From positions 17,243,001 to 17,307,000 of the forward strand of contig NC_092674.1 of the NCBI RefSeq assembly GCF_964355755.1: DNA of 64,000 nucleotides, read 5' to 3'. This document shows positions 1 to 12,341 of this stretch, one piece after another. Numbering within the stretch: the first letter of the stretch is position 1; each line of letters begins with the position of its first letter. Source of the DNA: Antedon mediterranea. Its lineage: Eukaryota > Echinodermata > Crinoidea > Comatulida > Antedonidae. Position numbers and translations under genes: made by a program. Below the pieces are notes generated by a model. The model was not told the origin of the DNA, ran no database searches, and saw nothing but the letters and a program-made list of their open reading frames with translations.

Positions 1-3000
1 TTCAAAAACAATATTTATTTTCAATTAAAAAAATAAATAAAAAAAATAACAGGATATGTTCGAACCCATTGCTGAGAGCACTCAAATCTGAGCATTACCC
101 GTTACGCCACAAACCAGTAGATAACTGAAGAGCTGATAATAGTTTATTTATATGAAATGAATGATCAATCAATGAAAAATAATGCCATGCAACTTTGTTT
201 CTGATTGAAAAAAAGATCCGTTTGTTTAGGCCTGACATTTACAACACTCAAAATATCTCATTTTCAAAAAAAAATTTTCTTTTCAATAAGAAAAAAAAAG
301 CAATATCCCTAGAGGTTGGAACCCGCTACTGAGAGCACTCAAACCTGGGTATTACCCGTTACGCTACAAACCAGTAGATGACTGAAGAGCTGATAATATG
401 AAATGAATGATCAATCAATGAAAAATAATGTTATGCAACTTTGTTTCTGATTTTAAAAAAGGTCCACTTGTTTAGGCCTGACATTTACAACTATAACAAT
501 ATCTCACTTTCAAAAACAATATTTATTTTCAAATACAAAAAAAAGAAAAAAAATATCCCTAGAAGTTCGAACTCACTATTGAAATCACTCAAACCTGAGC
601 ATTACCCGTTACGCCGCAAACCAGTAGATGACTGAAGAGCTGATAATAGTCTATTTATATGAAATAGATGATCAATCAATGAAAAACAATGCCATGCAAC
701 TTTGTTTCTGATTTTAAAAAAGGTCCACTTGTTTAGGCCTGACATTTACAACCCTCAAAATATCTCACTTTCAAAAACAATATTTATTTTCAATTAAAAA
801 AAAAATAAAAAAAATAACCGTATATGTTCGAACCCACTGCTGAGAGCACTCAAACCTGAGCATTACCCGTTACGCCACAAACCAGTAGATAACTGAAGAG
901 CTGATAATAGTTTATTAATATGAAATGAATGATCAATCAATGAAAAATAATGCCATGCAACTTTGTTTCTGATTGAAAAAAAGATCCGTTTGTTTAGGCC
1001 TGACATTTACAACCCTCAAAATATCTCATTTTCAAAAAAAAAATTTTCTTTTCAATAAGAAAAAAAAGCAATATCCCTAGAGGTTGGAACCCGCTACTGA
1101 GAGCACTCAAACCTGTGTATTACCCGTTACGCTACAAACCAGTAGATGACTGAAGAGCTGATAATATGAAATGAATGATCAATCAATCAAAAATAATGTT
1201 ATGCAACTTTGTTTCTGATTTTAAAAAAGGTCCACTTGTTTAGGCCTGACATTTACAACTATAACAATATCTCACTTTCAAAAATAATATTTATTTTCAA
1301 ATAAAAAAAAAAATCAATATCCCTAAAAGTTGGAACCCGCTACTGAGAGCATTCAAACCTGGGTATTACCCGTTACGCCACAAACCAGTAGATGGCTGAA
1401 GAGCTGATAATATGAAATTAATGATCAATCAATGAAAAATAATGCCATGCAACTTTGTTTCTGATTTAAAAAAAGGTCAACTTCTTTAGACCTGATATTT
1501 ACAACTCTCAAAATATCTCATTTTCAAACAAAATATTTATTTTCAATTAAAAAAAGAAAAGAAAAGATATATCCCTAGAGGTTCGAACCCGCTACTGAGA
1601 GCACTCAAACCTGGGTATTACCCGTTACGCCACAAACCAGTAGATGGCTGAAGAGCTGATAATATGAAATGAATGATCAATCAATGAAAAATAATGTTTT
1701 GCAACTTTGTTTCTGATTTTAAAAAAGGTCCACTTGTTTAGGCCTGACATTTACAACTATAACAATATCTCACTTTCAAAAACAATATTTATTTTCAAAT
1801 ACAAAAAAAAAAGAAAAAAAATACACCGCAAACCAATAGATGACTGAAGAGCTGATAATAGTCTATTTATATGAAATAGATGATCAATCAATGAAAAATA
1901 ATGCCATGCAACTTTGTTTCTGATTTAAAAAAATGTCCACTTGTTTAGGCCTGACATTTACAACCCTCAAAATATTTCACTTTCAAAAATAATATTTATT
2001 TTCAATTAAAAAAAAAAGAAAAAAAATACCCGTGTAGGTTCGAACCCACTGCTGAGAGCGCTCAAACTTGAGCATTACCCGTTACGCCACAAACCAGTAG
2101 ATGACTGAATAGCTGATAATAGTCTATTTATATGTAATGAATTATCAATCAATGAAAAATAATGCCATGCAACTTTGTTTCTGATTTTATAAAAGGTCCA
2201 CTTGTTTAGGCCTGACATTTACAACCCTCAAAATATCTCACTTTCAAAAACAATATTTATTTTCAATTAAAAAAAAAAGAAAAAAATATACCCGTGTAGG
2301 TTCGAACCCACTGCTGAGAGCGCTCAAACCTGAGCATTACCCGTTACGCCACAAACCAGTAGATGACTGAAGAGCTGATAATAGTCTATTTATATGAAAT
2401 GAAATGAATGATCAATCAATGAAAAATAATGCCATGCAACTTTGTTTCTGATTGAAAAAAAGATCCGTTTGTTTAGGCCTGACATTTACAACCCTCAAAA
2501 TATCTCATTTTCAAACAAAATATTTATTTTCAATAAAAAAAAAAAAGAAATATCCCTAGAGGTTCGAACACCGCTACTAAGAGCACTCAAACCTGGGTAT
2601 TACCCGTTACGCCACAAACCAGTAGATGACTGAAGAGCTGATAATATGAAATGAATGATCAATCAATGAAAAATAATGTTATGCAAGTTTGTTTCTGATT
2701 TTAAAAAAGGTCCACTTGTTTAGGCCTGACATTTACAACTATAACAATATCTCACTTTCAAAAACAATATTTATTTTCAAATACAACAAAAAGAAAAAAA
2801 AATATCCCTAGAAGTTCGAACCCACTATTGAAATCACTCAAGCCTGAGCATTACCCGTTACGCCGCAAACCAGTAGACGACTGAAGAGCTGATAATAGTC
2901 TATTTATATGAAATAGATGATCAATCAATGAAAAATAATGCCATGCAACTTTGTTTCTGATTTTAAAAAATGTCCACTTGTTTAGGCCTGACATTTACAA

Positions 3001-6000
3001 CCCTCAAAATATCTCACTTTCAAAAACAATATTTATTTTCAATTAAAAAAAAAAAAAAAGAGCCTAGAGGTTCGAACCCACTACTGAGAGCACTCAAATC
3101 TGAGTATTACCCGTTACGACACAAACCAGTAGATGACTGAAGAGCTGATAATAGTCTATTTATATGAAATGAATGATCAATCAATGAAAAATAATGTTAT
3201 GAAACTTTGTTTCTGATTTTAAAAAAGGTCCACTTGTTTAGGCCTGACATTTACAACTATAACAATATCTCACTTTCAAAAACAATATTTATTTTCAAAT
3301 ACAAAAAAAAGAAAAAAAATACACCGCAAACCAATAGATGACTGAAGAGCTGATAATAGTCTATTTATATGAAATAGATGATAAATCAATGAAAAATAAT
3401 GCCATGCAACTTTGTTTCTGATTTTAAAAAAGGTCCACTTGTTTAGGCCTGACATTTACAACCCTCAAAATATCTCACTTTCAAAAACAATATTTATTTT
3501 CAATTAAAAAAAAAATAAAAAAAATAACCGTATATGTTCGAACCCACTGCTGAGAGCACTCAAACCTGAGCATTACCCGTTACGCCACAAACCAGTAGAT
3601 AACTGAAGAGCTGATAATAGTTTATTAATATGAAATGAATGATCAATCAATGAAAAATAATGCCATGCAACTTTGTTTCTGATTGAAAAAAAGATCCGTT
3701 TGTTTAGGCCTGACATTTACAACCCTCAAAATATCTCATTTTCAAAAAAAAAATTTTCTTTTCAATAAGAAAAAAAAGCAATATCCCTAGAGGTTGGAAC
3801 CCGCTACTGAGAGCACTCAAACCTGTGTATTACCCGTTACGCTACAAACCAGTAGATGACTGAAGAGCTGATAATATGAAATGAATGATCAATCAATCAA
3901 AAATAATGTTATGCAACTTTGTTTCTGATTTTAAAAAAGGTCCACTTGTTTAGGCCTGACATTTACAACTATAACAATATCTCACTTTCAAAAACAATAT
4001 TTATTTTCAAATAAAAAAAAAAATCAATATCCCTAAAAGTTGGAACCCGCTACTGAGAGCATTCAAACCTGGGTATTACCCGTTACGCCACAAACCAGTA
4101 GATGGCTGAAGAGCTGATAATATGAAATTAATGATCAATCAATGAAAAATAATGCCATGCAACTTTGTTTCTGATTTAAAAAAAGGTCAACTTCTTTAGA
4201 CCTGATATTTACAACTCTCAAAATATCTCATTTTCAAACAAAATATTTATTTTCAATTAAAAAAAGAAAAGAAAAGATATATCCCTAGAGGTTCGAACCC
4301 GCTACTGAGAGCACTCAAACCTGGGTATTACCCGTTACGCCACAAACCAGTAGATGGCTGAAGAGCTGATAATATGAAATGAATGATCAATCAATGAAAA
4401 ATAATGTTTTGCAACTTTGTTTCTGATTTTAAAAAAGGTCCACTTGTTTAGGCCTGACATTTACAACTATAACAATATCTCACTTTCAAAAACAATATTT
4501 ATTTTCAAATACAAAAAAAAAGAAAAAAAATACACCGCAAACCAATAGATGACTGAAGAGCTGATAATAGTCTATTTATATGAAATAGATGATCAATCAA
4601 TGAAAAATAATGCCATGCAACTTTGTTTCTGATTTAAAAAAATGTCCACTTGTTTAGGCCTGACATTTACAACCCTCAAAATATTTCACTTTCAAAAATA
4701 ATATTTATTTTCAATTAAAAAAAAAAGAAAAAAAATACCCGTGTAGGTTCGAACCCACTGCTGAGAGCGCTCAAACTTGAGCATTACCCGTTACGCCACA
4801 AACCAGTAGATGACTGAATAGCTGATAATAGTCTATTTATATGTAATGAATTATCAATCAATGAAAAATAATGCCATGCAACTTTGTTTCTGATTTTATA
4901 AAAGGTCCACTTGTTTAGGCCTGACATTTACAACCCTCAAAATATCTCACTTTCAAAAACAATATTTATTTTCAATTAAAAAAAAAAGAAAAAAATATAC
5001 CCGTGTAGGTTCGAACCCACTGCTGAGAGCGCTCAAACCTGAGCATTACCCGTTACGCCACAAACCAGTAGATGACTGAAGAGCTGATAATAGTCTATTT
5101 ATATGAAATGAAATGAATGATCAATCAATGAAAAATAATGCCATGCAACTTTGTTTCTGATTGAAAAAAAGATCCGTTTGTTTAGGCCTGACATTTACAA
5201 CCCTCAAAATATCTCATTTTCAAACAAAATATTTATTTTCAATAAAAAAAAAAAAGAAATATCCCTAGAGGTTCGAACACCGCTACTAAGAGCACTCAAA
5301 CCTGGGTATTACCCGTTACGCCACAAACCAGTAGATGACTGAAGAGCTGATAATATGAAATGAATGATCAATCAATGAAAAATAATGTTATGCAAGTTTG
5401 TTTCTGATTTTAAAAAAGGTCCACTTGTTTAGGCCTGACATTTACAACTATAACAATATCTCACTTTCAAAAACAATATTTATTTTCAAATACAACAAAA
5501 AGAAAAAAAAATATCCCTAGAAGTTCGAACCCACTATTGAAATCACTCAAGCCTGAGCATTACCCGTTACGCCGCAAACCAGTAGACGACTGAAGAGCTG
5601 ATAATAGTCTATTTATATGAAATAGATGATCAATCAATGAAAAATAATGCCATGCAACTTTGTTTCTGATTTAAAAAAATGTCCACTTGTTTAGGCCTGA
5701 CATTTACAACCCTCAAAATATCTCACTTTCAAAAACAATATTTATTTTCAATTAAAAAAAAAAAAAAAGAGCCTAGAGGTTCGAACCCACTACTGAGAGC
5801 ACTCAAATCTGAGTATTACCCGTTACGACACAAACCAGTAGATGACTGAAGAGCTGATAATAGTCTATTTATATGAAATGAATGATCAATCAATGAAAAA
5901 TAATGTTATGAAACTTTGTTTCTGATTTTAAAAAAGGTCCACTTGTTTAGGCCTGACATTTATAACTATAACAATATCTCACTTTCAAAAACAATATTTA

Positions 6001-7660
6001 TTTTCAAATACAAAAAAAAGAAAAAAAATACACCGCAAACCAATAGATGACTGAAGAGCTGATAATAGTCTATTTATATGAAATAGATGATAAATCAATG
6101 AAAAATAATGCCATGCAACTTTGTTTCTGATTTTAAAAAAGGTCCACTTGTTTAGGCCTGGCATTTACAACCCTCAAAATATCTCATTTTCAAAAACAAT
6201 ATTTATTTTCAATTAAAAAAAAAAGAAAAAAAAATTCCCGTGTAGGTTCGAACCCACTGCTGAGAGCACTCAAACATGAGCATTACCCGTTACGCCACAA
6301 ACCAGTAGATAACTGAAGAGCTGATAATAGTCTATTTATATGAAATGAATGATCAATCAATGAAAAATAATGCCATGCAACTTTGTTTCTGATTGAAAAA
6401 AAGATCCGTTTGTTTAGGCCTGACATTTACAACCCTCAAAATATCTCATTTTCAAACAAAATATTTATTTTCAATAAAAAAAAAAAAAGAAATATCCCTA
6501 GAGGTTGGAACACGCTACTGAGAGCACTCAAACCTGGGTATTACCCGTTACGCCACAAACCAGTAGATGACTGAAGAGCTGATAATATGAAATTAATGAT
6601 CAATCAATGAAAAATAATGCCATGCAACTTTGTTTCTGATTTTAAAAAAGATCCATTTGTTTAGGCCTGACATTTACAACCCTCAAAATATCTCATTTTC
6701 AAAAAAAATATTTATTTTCAATAAGAAAAAGAAGCAATATCCCTGGAGGTTGAAACCCGCTACTGAGAGCACTCAAACCTGGGTATTACCACTGACGCCA
6801 CAAACCAGTAGATGACTGAAGAGCTGATAATATGAAATTAATAATCAATCAATGAAAAATAATGCCATGCAACTTTGTTTCTGATTTTAAAAAAGGTCCA
6901 CTTGTTTAGGCCTGACATTTACAACCCTCAAAATAACTCACTTTCAAAAACAATATTTAATTTCAATTAAAAATAAAAAAGAAAAAAAATATCCGAAGAG
7001 ATTCAAACCCACTACTGAGCGAACTCAAACATGAGCATTACCGGTTACGCCACAAGCCAGTAGATGACTGACGAGATCATAATAGTCTATTTATATGAAA
7101 TGAATGATCAATCAATGAAAAATAATGTTACGTAACTTTGTTTCTCATTTTAAAAAAGGTCCACTTATTTTATTTAGGCTTGACATTTACAACCCTCAAA
7201 ATATCTCACTTTCAAAAACAATATTTATTTTCAATTAAAAAAAAAGAAAAAAAATACCCCTATAGGTTCGAACCCACTGCTGAGAGCAATAATAAAAAAA
7301 GAAAAAAAAATCCCGTACAGGTTCGAACCCACTATGGAGAGCACTCAAACCTGAGCATTACCCGTTACGCCACAAACCAGTAGATGACTGAAGATAGTCT
7401 ATTTATATAAAAATGAATGATCAATCATTGGAAAATAATGCCATGCAACTTTGTTTCTGATTTTAAAAAAGGTCCAATTGTTTAGGCCTGACATTTACAA
7501 CCCCTCAAAATATCTCACTTTCAAAAACAATATTTATTTTCAAATAAAAAAAAAATCTTTACAGGTTCGAACCCACTACTGGGAGCACTCAAAACTGAGC
7601 ATTACCCGTTATGCCATAAAGTAGTACACGACAGAACAGTTTTAATAGTCTATTTATAAG
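1..7660 (-). repeat. Satellite A: tandem array of ~250 bp tRNA-derived monomers
   Basis: About thirty head-to-tail monomers of 240-260 bp; the array is already in progress at base 1. Each monomer has a tRNA-like part, an AT-rich body with GATCAATCAATGAAAAATAA, then TTTAGGCCTGACATTTACAA and an A-rich run. On the minus strand the tRNA-like part shows a Pol III A-box (TGGCGTAACGGG) and, about 30 bases on, a B-box (GGTTCGAACC). I see no good acceptor or T-arm pairing, so this is tRNA-derived rather than a tRNA gene. Some monomers (near 1,825, 3,320 and 6,028) have lost most of the tRNA-like part. The 60-80 codon open frames in the array are by-products of the monomer. Confidence 0.9.
612..6030. 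repeat. 2.71 kb higher-order repeat of satellite A, two copies
   Basis: Positions 612-3,321 and 3,322-6,030 match with a constant offset of 2,709-2,710 bp through the same series of about eleven monomer variants. Examples are the monomer with a CCCTAAAAGTTGG block at 1,321 and 4,031, and the truncated monomer near 1,825 and 4,533. Differences are a few substitutions and one-base A-run changes, so the duplication is recent compared with divergence between monomers. Confidence 0.9.
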
Positions 7661-7720
7661 TGTATTACGCAATTCATCATTACGTCATAAATATCATATT
7701 AACCTTGTTAAAACCAAAAT

Positions 7721-8000
7721 GGCAAGTTAGCTCAGACGACTGAGCGTCGTGTTGACAACACGTATGTCGTGGGTTCGATTCCCACGCTGGTCGGTGGAAT
7801 AAAGTTAAAGGTATGCGACCAACTGCGTTTGGGGTTCACAGAATTTACGTCCCCTTTCCACCACACATCTTGAGAAGGCACTAGCAATGCATCTAGTGAT
7901 GATGTGGTGTAAACGACCCCAAGGCTGTGGCAGGGCCTTAGTGCTGAGGCAGGGAGAGCACATTTTTAAATTTGTCTTGGCTTTCGCTACATGTATTTGA
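7721..8000 (+). repeat. tRNA-derived SINE-like unit, copy 1
   Basis: The first 73 bases fold as a tRNA: 7 bp acceptor with an A:G mismatch at pair 4:69, D-stem GCTC/GAGC, anticodon loop TTGACAA, T-arm GTGGG-TTCGATT-CCCAC. A conserved ~200 bp body follows and ends near CTTTCGCTACATG. Body and head duplicate together at 10,128, as expected of a SINE rather than a tRNA gene. Confidence 0.6.
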
Positions 8001-9130
8001 TCTCGTAAATTTTATGTTTATCGCCCTCAATTTAATGTAAAAAGAAATTAATTTATCTTCATTACGTGTTTAGAAGAGAATGTATGTCTCACCGTAGTTT
8101 GGTATGCCGTTTGTTATTATGCAAATGAGTTTTTGCAGGTGTAGTGGGAAAGATGGTATTGTTAGTAATTCGCGGTCAACACGCCACACTGTTGAATTTT
8201 GATTTTGTTAATCAAGAAGGTTGCTACATTGGTAGCGAAATTTCCGATTCATGCAAGATATTGTATTGTAATATGTTATGAATAAACATGTATGGATGGT
8301 AGTTGGTGTGTATGGCCGCACCATCCCAGAATAAACATGTTTTAAACAGATAGTTTGTCTCCGATGATTTTTGTATGGGGTTAATGAAGAGATCAAATAT
8401 AGAACCTTTGCAAAGATGCCGATTTCCAGACCGATTTCGAAACTTAGACTAATTCCGCCGCCGGGCTAGGCCTTAGGCATATACGAAGTCGAGTTTTTAA
8501 AGTAGAAAACTCTACCTAAACTTTTGAATTCGCATCTGGATAGTTGAATTTTTAACAAATATCATAAATATCATAGGTGATTATGTATGGTAATAAGTAT
8601 AAGTATAAGTGCAATTCTGGGCTCTATTTTCATTATTAGCTCTGCCCCAAACATGGTGGGCTAGTAGGCCTACTGGAGACCTAATATTTAATTTCATATT
8701 TCAATGAATAGGTGCACTTTCCGGGGACAAGGTCTATTCTCCTTGTTAGTCTTATATATTTTGTTTCATATAATTTCAAATCATGTAAAGTACCATTTTC
8801 AGGCGGGAGTCTGTGCAACTCTATTTTTTTAATTTTAAACAGTTTGGTATGCCGTCGTGGTTTTTATGCAAATGAGCTTGTGCACGTGTATTATGGGGAA
8901 GATAATATGTTAATCATTCGCGGTCAACACGCCACACTGTTAAATTTTGATGCTGTTAATATTTACAGTAGAATATTGTTCAAATCATGTATATAAAACA
9001 TTTTCCGGGCGGGAACACAGCAGCTCTCGAAAAGAACTCTAGGTGGAAAAGAAGCTCACCCATGAGTACTGAATATGAAGGAGCACATTGGCTTCTTTTG
9101 GAGGCTTTATGGCAGTCTTTTTACATGTAT
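8001..9130. repeat. Spacer segment of the 2.4 kb duplication, copy 1
   Basis: Non-satellite sequence repeated at ~10,410-11,535. It contains an internal direct repeat of about 110 bp: 8,096-8,215 and 8,840-8,960 share TATGCAAATGAG and TCGCGGTCAACACGCCACAC. I recognise no gene. The open frame at 8,712-8,996 has a damaged counterpart in the second copy and no recognisable domain. Confidence 0.6.
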
Positions 9131-10060
9131 TTGATTTAAAAAACAATATTTATTTTCAATTAAAAAAAAAAATAATAAAAAAATAAAAATATCCGTAGAG
9201 GTTCGGACCCAATGCTGAGAGAACACAAACTTGAGCATTACCCGTTACGCCACAAACCAGTAGATGACTGAAGAGCTGATAATACTCTATTTATATGAAA
9301 TGAATGATCAATCAATGAAAAATAAAGTTATGCAACTTTCTGATTTTAAAAAAGGTCCACTTTTTTTAGGCCTGACATTTACAACCTTCAAAATATCTAA
9401 CTTTCAAAAACAATATTTATTTTCAATTAAAAAAAAAGAGAAAAACAATATCCCTAGAGGTTTGAAACCACTATTGAGAGCACTCAAACCTGAGCATTAC
9501 CCGTTACGCCACAAACCAGTAGATGACTGATGAGCTGATAATAGTCTATTTATATGAATGGATGATCAATCAATGAAAAATAATGCTATGCAACTTTGTT
9601 TCTGATTTTAAAAAAGGTCCACTTGGTTAGGCCTGACATTTACAACCATAAAATATCTCACTTTTAAAAACAATTTTTATTTTCATTAATAAAAAAAGAA
9701 AAAAAATTCCCGTAGAGGTTCGAACCCACTACGGAGAGCACTCAAACCTGAGCATTACCCGTTACGCCACAAACCAGTATATGACTGAAGAGCTGATAAT
9801 AGTCTATTTATATGAAATGAATGATCAATCATTGAAAAATAATGCCATGCAACTTTGTTTCTGATTTTAAAAAAGGTCCACTTGTTTAGGCCTGACATTT
9901 ACAACCCTCAAAATATCTCACTTTCAAAAACAATATTTATTTTCAAATAAAAAAAAATATATCCTTACAGGTTCGAACCCACTACTGGGAGCACTCAAAA
10001 CTGAGCACTCCCCGTTATGCCATAAAGTATTACACGACAGAACAGTTTATAATAGTCTAT
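9131..10060 (-). repeat. Satellite A block between the two spacers
   Basis: About four diverged monomers of the tRNA-derived satellite. They carry the same A-box/B-box pair on the minus strand and TTTAGGCCTGACATTTACAA in the body. The block joins the two halves of the 2.4 kb duplication. Confidence 0.85.
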
Positions 10061-10127
10061 TTATAAGTGTATTACGTAATTCATCATTACGTCATAAATA
10101 TCATATTAACATTGTTAAAACCAACAT

Positions 10128-10410
10128 GGCCAGTTAGCTCAGACGACTGAGCGTCGTGTTGACAACACGTATGTCGTGGGTTCGATTCCCACGCTGGTCG
10201 GTGGAATAGAGTTAAAGGTATGCGACCAACTGTGTTTGGGGTTCACAGAATTTACGTCCCCCTTTCCACCACACATCTTGAGAAGGCACTAGCAATGCAT
10301 CTGGTGATGATGTGGTGGAAACGACACCAAGGCTGTGGCAGGGCCTTAGTGCTGAGGCAGGGAGAGCACATTTTAATTTTTTTTTTGGCTTTCGCTACAT
10401 GTATTTGATC
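10128..10410 (+). repeat. tRNA-derived SINE-like unit, copy 2 (tRNA-Val(GAC)-like head)
   Basis: Positions 10,128-10,200 (73 nt) form a nearly complete cloverleaf: acceptor GGCCAGT/GCTGGTC with two G:U pairs, T8-A9, D-stem GCTC/GAGC, anticodon stem TCGTG/CACGT with one T:T pair, anticodon GAC, 5 bp T-stem and TTCGATT loop. GAC would read valine, but animals normally read that codon with AAC, and a conserved body follows. I therefore read it as a SINE head that has kept good structure. A tRNA scanner may call it a tRNA-Val. Confidence 0.6.
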
Positions 10411-11535
10411 TCGTAAATTTTATGTTTAGCGCCCTCAATTTAATGTAAAAAGAAATTAATTTATCTTCATTACGTGTTTAGAAGAAAATGTATGTCTCAC
10501 CGTAGTTTGGTGTGCCGTTTGTTATTATGCAACTGAGTTTTTGCAGGTGTAGTGGGAAAGATGGTATTGTTAGTAATTCGCGGTCAACAAGCCACACTGT
10601 TGAATTTTGATTTTGTTAATCAATGTTGCTACATTGGTAGCGAAATGTCCGATTCATGCAAGATATTGTATTGTAATATGTTATGAATAAACATTTATGG
10701 ATGGTAGTTGGTGTGTATGGCCGCACCGTCCCAGAATAAACATGTTTTAAACAGATAGTTTGTCTCCGATGATTTTTGTATGGGGTTAATGGAGAGTGAA
10801 ATAGATCAAATATAGAACATTTGCAAAGATGCCGATTTCCAGACCGATTTCGAAACTTAGACTAATTCCGCCGCCGGGCTAGGTCTTAGGCATATACAAA
10901 TTCGAGTTTTTAATGTAGAAAACTCTACCTAAACTTTTGAATTCGCATCTGGATAGTTGAATTTTTAACAAATATCATAAATATCATAGGTGATTATGTA
11001 TGGTAAAAAGTATAAGTATAAGTGTAATTCTGGGCTCTATTTTCATTATTAGCTCTGCCCCAAACATGGTGGGCTAGTAGGCCTACTGGAGACCTAATAT
11101 TTAATTTCATATTTCAATGAATAGGTGCACTTTCCGGGGACAAGCTCTATTGTCCTTGTTAGTCTTAAATATTTTGTTTCATATAATTTCAAATCATGTA
11201 AAGTACCATTTTCAGGCGGGAGTCTGTGCAACTCTATTTTTATTTATTTTAAACAGTTTGGTATGCCGTCGTTGTTGTTATGCAAATGAGCTTGTGCACG
11301 TGTATTATGGGGAAGATAATATGTTAATCATTCGCGGTCAACACTGTTAAATTTTGATGCTGTTAATATTTACATTAGAATATTGTTCAAATCATGTAAA
11401 TAAACATTTTCCGGGCGGGAACCCATCAGCTCTCGAACAGAACTCCAGGTGGAAAAGAAGCTCACCCACGAGTACTGAATATGAAGGAGCACATTGGCTT
11501 CTTTTGGAGGCTTTATGGCAGTCTTTTTACATGTA
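10411..11535. repeat. Spacer segment of the 2.4 kb duplication, copy 2
   Basis: Counterpart of 8,001-9,130 with scattered substitutions and small indels, including the same internal direct repeat (near 10,500 and 11,265). Open frames at 11,117-11,350 and 11,354-11,569 are not conserved as frames between the copies. No gene is supported. Confidence 0.6.
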
Positions 11536-12053
11536 TTTGATTTCAAAAACAATATTTATTTTCAATTAAAAAAAATAATTAAAAAAAATAAAACTATCCG
11601 TAGAGGTTCGAACCCAATGCTGAGAGCACACAAACTTGAGCATTACCCGTTACGCCACAAACCAGTAGATGACTGAAGAGTTGATAATACTCTATTTATA
11701 TGAAATGGATGATCAATCAATGAAAAATAATGTTATGCAACTTTCTGATTTTAAAAAAGGTCCACTTTTTTTAAGCCTGACATTTACAACCTTCAAAATA
11801 TCTAACTTTCAAAAACAATATTTATTTTCAATTAAAAAAAAAAGAGAAAAAATATCAATAGAGGTTCTAAACCACTATTGAGAGCACTCAAACCTGAGCA
11901 TTACCCTTTACGCCACAAACCAGTAGATGACTTATGAGCTGATTATAGTCTATTTATATGAATGGATGATCAATCATTGAAAAATAATGCTATGCAACTT
12001 TATTTCTGATTTTTAAAAAGGTCGACTTGGTTAGGCATGACATTTACAACCAT
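11536..12053 (-). repeat. Satellite A block, interrupted at its right end
   Basis: Two diverged monomers. The last stops inside the body at ACATTTACAACCATAAC (12,038-12,053). The missing part of a monomer resumes at ~16,533 with AAAATATCTCAC, showing that 12,054-16,532 was inserted here. Confidence 0.85.
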
Positions 12054-12137
12054 AACAAGCACGAATGTGCAATACTCGGGGTACAGCGAAAGAAGCTGTA
12101 TACAGACGTAATACAGTTAGAAAGTTAAAGAAAAATA

Positions 12138-12208
12138 GGTTTCGCCAGGGCTCGAACCGGGACCTTTTGCGTGTTAAGCAGACTTGACAACCACTACACT
12201 ACGAAACC
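12138..12208 (-). repeat. tRNA-Val(AAC)-like sequence (tRNA pseudogene or SINE head), left of the LINE
   Basis: Read on the minus strand it has a perfect 7 bp acceptor (GGTTTCG/CGAAACC), GTAGTGTAGTGGTT in the D-arm as in animal tRNA-Val, anticodon loop TTAACAC (AAC), and a TTCGAGC T-loop. It lacks full helical quality: one mismatch in the anticodon stem, one in the T-stem, and a 4-base variable loop. A short T-run (a possible Pol III terminator) follows. A related copy lies at 16,201-16,272 with similar downstream sequence (GTATACAG, AAAGTT), so this is probably a dispersed tRNA-derived element. Confidence 0.65.
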
Positions 12209-12341
12209 TCTTACATTAAAATTGTGGGTTACAGAAAGTTTTTTAATCCATGATCTGTTTACGGTAACGTATTGACTCATTTCATAGCCGGTAAGTTTTT
12301 TTCTAGGTGGATTTTGACTTGGATTAGATTGTTGATTTATC

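Larger units (their letters stand above)
7290..12053. repeat. 2.4 kb tandem duplication (satellite A + SINE + 1.47 kb spacer)
   Basis: Positions ~7,290-9,695 and ~9,696-12,053 are diverged direct copies offset by about 2,405 bp. Each contains satellite A monomers, a tRNA-headed SINE-like unit (7,721 and 10,128), a 1.47 kb spacer, and satellite A again. The second copy is cut off at 12,053 by the LINE-bearing insertion. Confidence 0.85.

Noticed and set aside
441-635. Family of 60-80 codon open frames beginning FLI(L/E)KK..LFRPDIYN in satellite A
   Set aside because: They start at TTG inside the satellite monomer, follow its 250 bp spacing, and end by chance; no coding constraint.
8820-8900. 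Octamer-like ATGCAAAT as a promoter element
   Set aside because: Occurs inside an internal direct repeat of a duplicated spacer without a transcript candidate nearby.
12138-12208. Functional tRNA-Val(AAC) gene
   Set aside because: Mismatches in both anticodon and T stems, a short variable loop, and a related degraded copy at 16,201.
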